DNA of 41,441 nt from Ancalomicrobiaceae bacterium (lineage in GTDB: Bacteria > Pseudomonadota > Alphaproteobacteria > Rhizobiales > Ancalomicrobiaceae), in assembly GCA_031291595.1 (NCBI GenBank), contig JARLIU010000268.1:1-41441 (forward strand), read 5' to 3'. The position numbers were made by a program, and so were the translations under genes. This document shows positions 36,738 through 41,441 of this stretch, piece after piece (the stretch's first letter is position 1; each line of letters starts with the position of its first letter). The notes beneath the pieces were generated by a model. That model had not been told where the DNA came from. It saw only the letters and a program-made list of their open reading frames with translations, and searched no databases.

Positions 36738-36763
36738 GCGGACGGCGCTGCGGCGTCGTCCGC
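36738..36763 (-). terminator. Hairpin between lacI-type gene and the binding-protein gene
   Basis: GCGGACG (36738-36744) and CGTCCGC (36757-36763) pair perfectly with further pairing inside. It lies between the regulator and the highly expressed binding-protein gene and may partly terminate or process the transcript. Confidence 0.35.
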
Positions 36764-36768
36764 CCTGT

Positions 36769-37818
36769 TCAAAGCGGCTGGGCGCCGCAGGACGAGCGCA
36801 CCACCAACCGGCAGGCCAGCCGGCGCACGCCGGGTTCGACGTGCTTTCCGGCGACGAGGTCGAGCAGCGTGCTCCCGGCCTGGCGCCCGAGTTCGTTGAG
36901 CCCCATGTCGATCGTGGTCAGCGGCGGACGCGTCGCCTTGGCCAGGACCTCCCAATTGTCGAAGCCGACGACGGAGACGTCGTCCGGCACCCTGAGACCG
37001 CCAACCGTCAGGGCATCGATCAGTCCCCTGGCGATCTGGTCGTTGCCGCAGAATACCCCGTCGGGGCGTTCGGCCGGCGGCATGGCCAGCAGCTGTTGAC
37101 CGCTGCGAAAGCCGAAGGCTTCCGACCAGTCGCCGGACTGCGGCCCATCGAGGAGCGGCAGACCTGCTGCCTGGACTGCCTGCTCCCAGCCTTCGGCGCG
37201 CAGCCGGACGGCCAGAAAACTCGTCGGCCCGGTGACGTGGGCGATGCGGCGGCGGCGGCAGGCGATCAGATGATTGACCGCGGTCAGCGCGCCCTCGCGG
37301 TCGTCGGGAACGAAGCCGATCTGGTCGTCGCTGCACAGCGAATTGACCCGCACCACCGGCATCGGCAGGCGCGGAAGCTCGATCGGCAGGCCGCGGTCGA
37401 TGCGCTTGCCGGCGATGACGAGGCCGTCGACACGCTTCTCCAGCATCGAGCGCAGGTTGATGGCGGCCTGCCCGGCGTCGTCCTCGAAGGCGCACAGGAA
37501 CACCGACACGCCGCAATCGATCAGCGCAGCCGAGAGGCCGGCGGCAACCGGCAGGGTGAAGCGGCCGTAGGTGTCGTTGGTCAGAAGGCCGATGGTGAAC
37601 GAACGCTGGCTGACGAGTGCGCGTGCCATGGCATTGGGCATGAAGCCGAGCGAGGCGGCGACATCACGGATGCGCTGGCGCGTCTCCACCGTCATGCGGC
37701 CGCGATCATTCAGCGCTTTCGACGCCGTCGCAATGCTGACTCCGGCGGCACGGGCGACGTCCTTGATCGTGACGCGCGCGTTTTCCATGCCGGGCATCTC
37801 GTAGAGATCCGAGTCCAT
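36769..37818 (-). CDS. LacI-family transcriptional regulator
   Basis: 349 residues. The N-terminal helix-turn-helix and hinge are canonical: VTIKDVARAAGVSIATASKALNDRGRMTVETRQRIRDVAASLGFMPNAMARAL. The effector domain has IGLLTNDTYGRFTLPVAAGL, VDGLVIAGKRID, FCGNDQIARGLIDAL and VSVVGFDNWE. It leads the CUT1/GH127 operon and two LacI-type palindromes lie just upstream, so it probably represses the operon and itself until the sugar is present. ATG 37818 follows AAGGA closely; ATGs at 37797 and 37788 are alternatives that keep the DNA-binding domain. Confidence 0.92.
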   Translation of the reverse strand: MDSDLYEMPGMENARVTIKDVARAAGVSIATASKALNDRGRMTVETRQRIRDVAASLGFMPNAMARALVSQRSFTIGLLTNDTYGRFTLPVAAGLSAALIDCGVSVFLCAFEDDAGQAAINLRSMLEKRVDGLVIAGKRIDRGLPIELPRLPMPVVRVNSLCSDDQIGFVPDDREGALTAVNHLIACRRRRIAHVTGPTSFLAVRLRAEGWEQAVQAAGLPLLDGPQSGDWSEAFGFRSGQQLLAMPPAERPDGVFCGNDQIARGLIDALTVGGLRVPDDVSVVGFDNWEVLAKATRPPLTTIDMGLNELGRQAGSTLLDLVAGKHVEPGVRRLACRLVVRSSCGAQPL

Positions 37819-37857
37819 TTTCCTTGGTCCTGGCGCTTCCGTCGGCTTTTTTGCTTT

Positions 37858-37895
37858 GAGAAAACGTTTTTTCTCGATTGGGAATACGTTTTCTC
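37858..37895 (-). promoter_or_regulatory. Two LacI-type operators in front of the lacI-like gene
   Basis: Site 1 is GAGAAAAC/GTTTTTTC (37858-37873) and site 2 GGGAATAC/GTTTTCTC (37880-37895); both are centred on CG, matching their mirror halves at 7 of 8 and 6 of 8 positions, and sit 22 bp apart centre to centre, so on the same DNA face. A TTGACA box lies on the minus strand at 37915-37910; the expected -10 region falls in site 2, though no good TATAAT match is seen. Confidence 0.6.
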
Positions 37896-38039
37896 TAAAC
37901 GAATGGCGATGTCAAGTGAAAATCTGGTGACAGGAATCGGCCGTCGGATCGGATCGAAAAGTCCGTGTTTGGACCGTGTGCGGCCAGGCACCGGCGGACG
38001 GTCAGGAGATCAAAACGCAAGCCGCGGATCGCCGTCGGA

Positions 38040-38053
38040 CGGGCGTCCGCCCG
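38040..38053 (-). terminator. Hairpin after the Opp-type ATPase gene
   Basis: CGGGCG and CGCCCG arms (38040-38045, 38048-38053) form a short GC-rich stem 16 bp past the stop codon of the double ATPase. Weak terminator candidate without a U run. Confidence 0.3.
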
Positions 38054-38068
38054 GGCGACATTGCCCGA

Positions 38069-39844
38069 TCAGCCTTCGACGAACCCGGGGTGGGTGACGC
38101 CCACCGCATCGCGTCCGCTGCCGGCGGCCCTCGTGGACATCGCCGCCTTCGATCCCCCTCGCCTTGCGGTTCGAGGGTCGGCGTGGGGAACCGCGGCGAG
38201 AAGCTCGCGCGTGTAGGGATCGCGGGGCGATTCGAAAATCTCCCGACGCGTGCCGATTTCGACGATTTCGCCGGCGCGCATGACCGCGACGTGATGGCTC
38301 ATGCGCTCGACCACGGCCATGTCATGCGAGATGAAGAGATAGGCGATGCCCATCGTCTCCTGCAATTCGAGCATCAGGTCGAGCACCCGGGCGCGGACGG
38401 AGACGTCGAGCGCGGAGACGCTCTCGTCGGCGACGATCAGCTTCGGTCGCAAGGCGAGCGCCCGGGCAATGCAGATGCGCTGGCGCTGACCGCCGGAGAA
38501 CTCGTGGGGAAAGCGGCTGGCGGCTTCCGGCGCCAGCCCGACCCGCCTGAGCAACTCGGCGACCATATCCCACCGCTCGGACGAGGAGCCGGTGCGATGG
38601 ATCGCCATCGGCTCGGCGATCGCCGCGCCGACGGACATGCGCGGATCGAGCGAGGCGTAAGGATCCTGGAAGATCATCTGCGCCACTCGCCGCAGCGGCT
38701 TCATCTCGCGCGGGCCCAGATCTTCGATCGGCTGGCCGTCGAGCACGACACTGCCAGCGAACGGAACCAGCCCCAGCACAGCCCTGCCGGTGGTGGATTT
38801 GCCCGAGCCGCTCTCGCCAACGAGGCCGAGGGTGCCACCGGCCGGCACCGTGAACGATACATTGCGTACGGCCGAGAAGCCGGCGGCGCCGGCGCCGAAC
38901 CATCCACCCTTGCCGCGATAGGTCACGCCGAGATCGATGACTTCGACGATCGGTCGCGGCTTCTTCGCACCAGGCGCCGGTTCGGGCGCCGGCATGGTCA
39001 CGCGCGGCGGACCATCGGTTCCCGTATGCGCGCCGAGACGCACGACCGCGCCGATCAGCTCCTGCGTGTAGGCCTCACGCGGAGTCTCGAACACATCGAT
39101 CGCCGTGCCGGTCTCGATGATCCGCCCGCCGTTCATCACCGCGACCCGGTCGGCCATTTCGGCGACGACACCCATGTCGTGGGTGACCAGGATGAGCGAC
39201 GCGCCGAAATCGACCTTCAGTTCGCGCATCAGCTTCAGGATCTGCGCCTGAACGGTGACGTCGAGCGCCGTCGTCGGTTCGTCGGCGATCAGCACCTTGG
39301 GACGGCACGACAGCGCCATGGCGATCATCACCCGCTGGCGCATCCCGCCGGAGAGCTCATGCGGATATTGTTCGAGCCGCCGTGCCGGCTCGGTCATATG
39401 GACGGCATCGAGGATGTCGCGGGCGGCCCGGCGCGCGGCCCCGGCGTCGAGGCGCTGGTGGGTGCGGATCGCCTCGGCGAGCTGGTCGCCGATCCTGATC
39501 ACCGGGTTGAGCGACGTCATCGGCTCCTGGAAGATCATCGCGATCTCGCCGCCGCGCACGTCGCGCATGCGGCGTTCGGTGAGACTTGTCAGTTCGCGTC
39601 CCTCAAGCTTGATCGAGCCGGCGACCATCCGCAGCGAGGCCTTGGCCAGCAGGCGCATGATCGACAGCGACGTCAGCGACTTGCCGGAGCCGGATTCGCC
39701 GGCGAGGCACAGCGTCTCGCCCTCTGCCAGTTCGAACCCGACGCCATCGAGCACGCGCTTCGCCCCCTCGGGCGTCAGCGCGTCGACCGTCAGGTTCGAG
39801 ACTCGCAGGAGCGGTCGCGGCTGCCCCGGAGCGGTCACCGTCAT
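38069..39844 (-). CDS. Opp/Dpp-type ABC transporter, fused double ATP-binding protein (OppDF fusion)
   Basis: 591 residues containing two complete nucleotide-binding domains. Domain 1 (about 10-270): Walker A GESGSGKSLT, signature LSGGMRQR, Walker B LIADEPTTALD. Domain 2 (about 300-560): GESGSGKSTT, FSGGQRQR, Walker B LIVADESVSALD. Each is followed by the oligopeptide_HPY end (TPREAYTQELIGAV and SPRDPYTRELLAAVPH). This is the GsiA/YejF layout, in which one chain replaces separate OppD and OppF. ATG 39844 overlaps the amidase stop (ATGA), so translation is coupled. Permease partners are not in the window. Confidence 0.93.
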   Translation of the reverse strand: MTVTAPGQPRPLLRVSNLTVDALTPEGAKRVLDGVGFELAEGETLCLAGESGSGKSLTSLSIMRLLAKASLRMVAGSIKLEGRELTSLTERRMRDVRGGEIAMIFQEPMTSLNPVIRIGDQLAEAIRTHQRLDAGAARRAARDILDAVHMTEPARRLEQYPHELSGGMRQRVMIAMALSCRPKVLIADEPTTALDVTVQAQILKLMRELKVDFGASLILVTHDMGVVAEMADRVAVMNGGRIIETGTAIDVFETPREAYTQELIGAVVRLGAHTGTDGPPRVTMPAPEPAPGAKKPRPIVEVIDLGVTYRGKGGWFGAGAAGFSAVRNVSFTVPAGGTLGLVGESGSGKSTTGRAVLGLVPFAGSVVLDGQPIEDLGPREMKPLRRVAQMIFQDPYASLDPRMSVGAAIAEPMAIHRTGSSSERWDMVAELLRRVGLAPEAASRFPHEFSGGQRQRICIARALALRPKLIVADESVSALDVSVRARVLDLMLELQETMGIAYLFISHDMAVVERMSHHVAVMRAGEIVEIGTRREIFESPRDPYTRELLAAVPHADPRTARRGGSKAAMSTRAAGSGRDAVGVTHPGFVEG

Positions 39845-40785
39845 TGCAGCACGATCCGCGGGAAGTAGAGCGAAACCACCCAGTTGGGCATGTCGACGAT
39901 TTCCGAAATGCGCAGATCGGCGCAGACCGAGCACAGCATGTAGGCGTCGACCGGAGCGAGGCCGTGCTCGGCCGACAGAAGATCGATCATCCGCATCAGC
40001 GCTTCGCGCGCGCCGGTCATCAGGTCGGGGCCGATGCCGGTCGTCACCTCATAGCCGGCGCCATCGAGGTGACGCGTGACCGGCCCCGGCGTGGTGAAGC
40101 GCGGCGAGGCGAGCGGCCGCCCCTTGATGACCTCCAGCGTCACCTCGACATCCATGCGGCTCTCGATCGCCGTGCCGCACACCTCGCCGTCGCCCTGCGC
40201 GGCGTGAGTGTCGCCGATCGAGAACAGCGCGCCCTCGACCTCGACCGGCAGATACAGCGTCGTGCCTTCGGCGAGATCGCGGATGTCCATGTTGCCGCCG
40301 ACGCGACGCGGCGGGACGATCGCATGCAGTCCGGGCTCAGCCATGGCCAGGCCGATCGTGCCGGCAAACGGCTTCAGCGGCACCTTGCCGCCGGGTCCGT
40401 AGAGAGCAGGCGCCATCGTTGCCGGATCATAAGTCCAGATGTGGAGCGCCGGCTCGCGGAACTGATCGGCGAGCAAGCCGAAGCCGGGAATATTGGCGGT
40501 CCAGCCAATGCCTGACGGGATGAACTTGCGCAACATCACCTTGAGCACGTCGCCGGGCGCCGCTCCTTCGACGAACACCGGTCCCGTCACGGGATTGATC
40601 TTGCCGAAGTCGAGATCGATGACGCTTTGAACGGTCGATTGGGCGTCGAGCTGACCGGCAGAACTGTCGGAACACTCGAAATGAATGGTGGAGCCGGATT
40701 TGGCGGTCAGAACCGGCGCGAAATCGCGGTTCCAGCCGAAATGGTGGCTCGAACGGTGGATCGTATGGTCGCATGCCACGCACAT
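39841..40785 (-). CDS. Acetamidase/formamidase family protein
   Basis: 314 residues, FmdA_AmdA family. Conserved landmarks are HFGWNRDFAPVLTAKSGSTIHFEC near the N-terminus, NPVTGPVFVEGAAPGDVLKVML, and GDTHAAQGDGEVCGTAIES, the family's metal/active-site segment. Members hydrolyse formamide, acetamide or related small amides to the acid and ammonia in the cytosol. ATG 40785 has GGAG 9 bases upstream; a longer frame to 40866 runs through the intergenic hairpin. Located inside an Opp-type importer operon, it probably processes the imported amide (inference). Confidence 0.9.
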   Translation of the reverse strand: MCVACDHTIHRSSHHFGWNRDFAPVLTAKSGSTIHFECSDSSAGQLDAQSTVQSVIDLDFGKINPVTGPVFVEGAAPGDVLKVMLRKFIPSGIGWTANIPGFGLLADQFREPALHIWTYDPATMAPALYGPGGKVPLKPFAGTIGLAMAEPGLHAIVPPRRVGGNMDIRDLAEGTTLYLPVEVEGALFSIGDTHAAQGDGEVCGTAIESRMDVEVTLEVIKGRPLASPRFTTPGPVTRHLDGAGYEVTTGIGPDLMTGAREALMRMIDLLSAEHGLAPVDAYMLCSVCADLRISEIVDMPNWVVSLYFPRIVLQ

Positions 40786-40824
40786 GGCAGACGTCTCCAG
40801 GTTACATCGGATTGACGATGGGTA

Positions 40825-40847
40825 AGCCGGACGGACTCCGTCCGGCT
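40825..40847 (-). terminator. Strong hairpin between the binding-protein and amidase genes
   Basis: AGCCGGACGGA (40825-40835) and TCCGTCCGGCT (40837-40847) are perfect inverted copies around one base. In the RNA the tip must open, leaving about an 8-bp stem. It lies within the operon after the solute-binding-protein gene, a typical position for a transcript-stabilising or partly terminating structure. Confidence 0.45.
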
Positions 40848-40878
40848 CCCTCGGAAGGCTGCGCATCAGACGCTGCGG

Positions 40879-41441
40879 TCACTGCTTCACGTAGATGGCC
40901 TCGAAGTTGATGACGTGTGTCGGATCGATATAGACCTCGTCCGGACCTCCCATCCGCTTCGACCGTGCAATCACCCGCCGCTCGTTGAACACCGGGACCC
41001 ACGGCGCATAATCGGTCTGGATGTCGGTGAAGATCTGCTTCCACAACGCCGCGCGCTCCACCTTGCGGGCGGGATCGGACATCGCGTCGGCCTTGGCAGC
41101 GCGGTCGTCGATGTCCTTGTTGCAGAACCACGACCAGTTCCAACCACCCTGCACGGCGCTGCCGCAACCGAGGATCGGGCCGTAGAAGTCGGACGGATCC
41201 GGGAAGTCGTCGATCCAGCCCATGCCGCCCGACCAGATCAGCGGCGCCTTTTCCTTGGTGCCGCCGATGGCGATGACGTTGGCCTGATCCTGCGCCCTGA
41301 CCTCGGCCTTGATCCCGACGGTGGCAAGATCCTGCTGGATCGCCTGGGCGATGCGCGGGTTGGGATCGGCGTTCATCGCGTAGAGTTCGGTCGAGAAGCC
41401 GTTGGGATAGCCGGCCTCGGCGATGAGCGCCTTGGCCTTGG
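40879..41441 (-). CDS. Opp/Dpp-type ABC transporter, solute-binding protein family 5 (C-terminal part)
   Basis: About 187 residues; the N-terminal two thirds lie beyond the right edge. At the window end the frame reads AKALIAEAGYPNGFSTELYAMNADPN, a SBP_bac_5 hallmark, followed by IAQAIQQDLATVGIKAEVRAQD, WSGGMGWIDDFPDPSDF and the C-terminal DYAPWVPVFNERRVIARSKRM. This is the periplasmic receptor of a peptide/nickel/opine-type importer. It precedes the amidase and the fused ATPase on the same strand. Confidence 0.92.
   Translation of the reverse strand, partial: KAKALIAEAGYPNGFSTELYAMNADPNPRIAQAIQQDLATVGIKAEVRAQDQANVIAIGGTKEKAPLIWSGGMGWIDDFPDPSDFYGPILGCGSAVQGGWNWSWFCNKDIDDRAAKADAMSDPARKVERAALWKQIFTDIQTDYAPWVPVFNERRVIARSKRMGGPDEVYIDPTHVINFEAIYVKQ

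Overview
The window is high-GC, densely packed, almost fully coding DNA with short or overlapping intergenic junctions (ATGA and TGATG couplings). The gene content (form I aerobic CO dehydrogenase, ROK/LacI/GntR-controlled ABC sugar importers, LIV-type importer, fused Opp ATPase) points to a heterotrophic alphaproteobacterium, most likely Hyphomicrobiales. The genus cannot be named from the sequence alone. No rRNA, tRNA, CRISPR array, intact insertion sequence or phage gene was seen.

Layout. (1) 1-195, minus: 5' end of a zinc alcohol dehydrogenase, divergent from (2) 847-8779, plus: a five-gene LIV/HAAT-type ABC importer followed by an aldo/keto reductase, an L-fuconolactonase-like amidohydrolase and an L-fucose-dehydrogenase-like aldo/keto reductase. 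This reads as a sugar (or sugar-like) uptake and oxidation operon. The GntR/FCD regulator at 8954-9733 probably controls it, because a motif at the regulator's own promoter recurs twice in the 650-bp leader of the operon. (3) gloA (plus) and pepT (minus), housekeeping. (4) 11928-21116, minus: coxC, coxM, coxS, coxL, coxD, coxE, coxF-like, coxG, a compact form I molybdenum CO dehydrogenase cluster. The large subunit carries the diagnostic AYRCSFR active-site loop, and the lead gene encodes an MHYT-LytTR membrane regulator. The 365-bp coxC-coxM gap holds five copies of a GCATTT-core motif. (5) A HAD phosphatase, a small gene remnant, a 167-bp nested palindromic element with CTAG ends, and a flavin-reductase-like gene. 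(6) 23129-29784, minus: a pentose/pentitol operon (ribulokinase-like FGGY kinase, CUT2 binding protein, permease, ATPase, SDR dehydrogenase, ROK repressor). (7) 30501-37818, minus: a LacI-led CUT1 importer with a cytoplasmic GH127 beta-L-arabinofuranosidase. (8) 38069-41441, minus: the distal part of an Opp/Dpp-type importer operon (binding protein end, acetamidase/formamidase, fused double ATPase).

How it works together: regions 2, 6, 7 and 8 are four separately regulated import-and-catabolism modules, each with its own regulator or operator. Regions 6 and 7 are adjacent and both look pentose-related. The cox cluster would let a heterotroph draw electrons from CO while organic substrate is scarce. 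The strongest new leads are the pairing of a LIV-type importer with L-fucose-type oxidation genes, the motif array in front of coxM, and the palindromic element. None of these is proven here.
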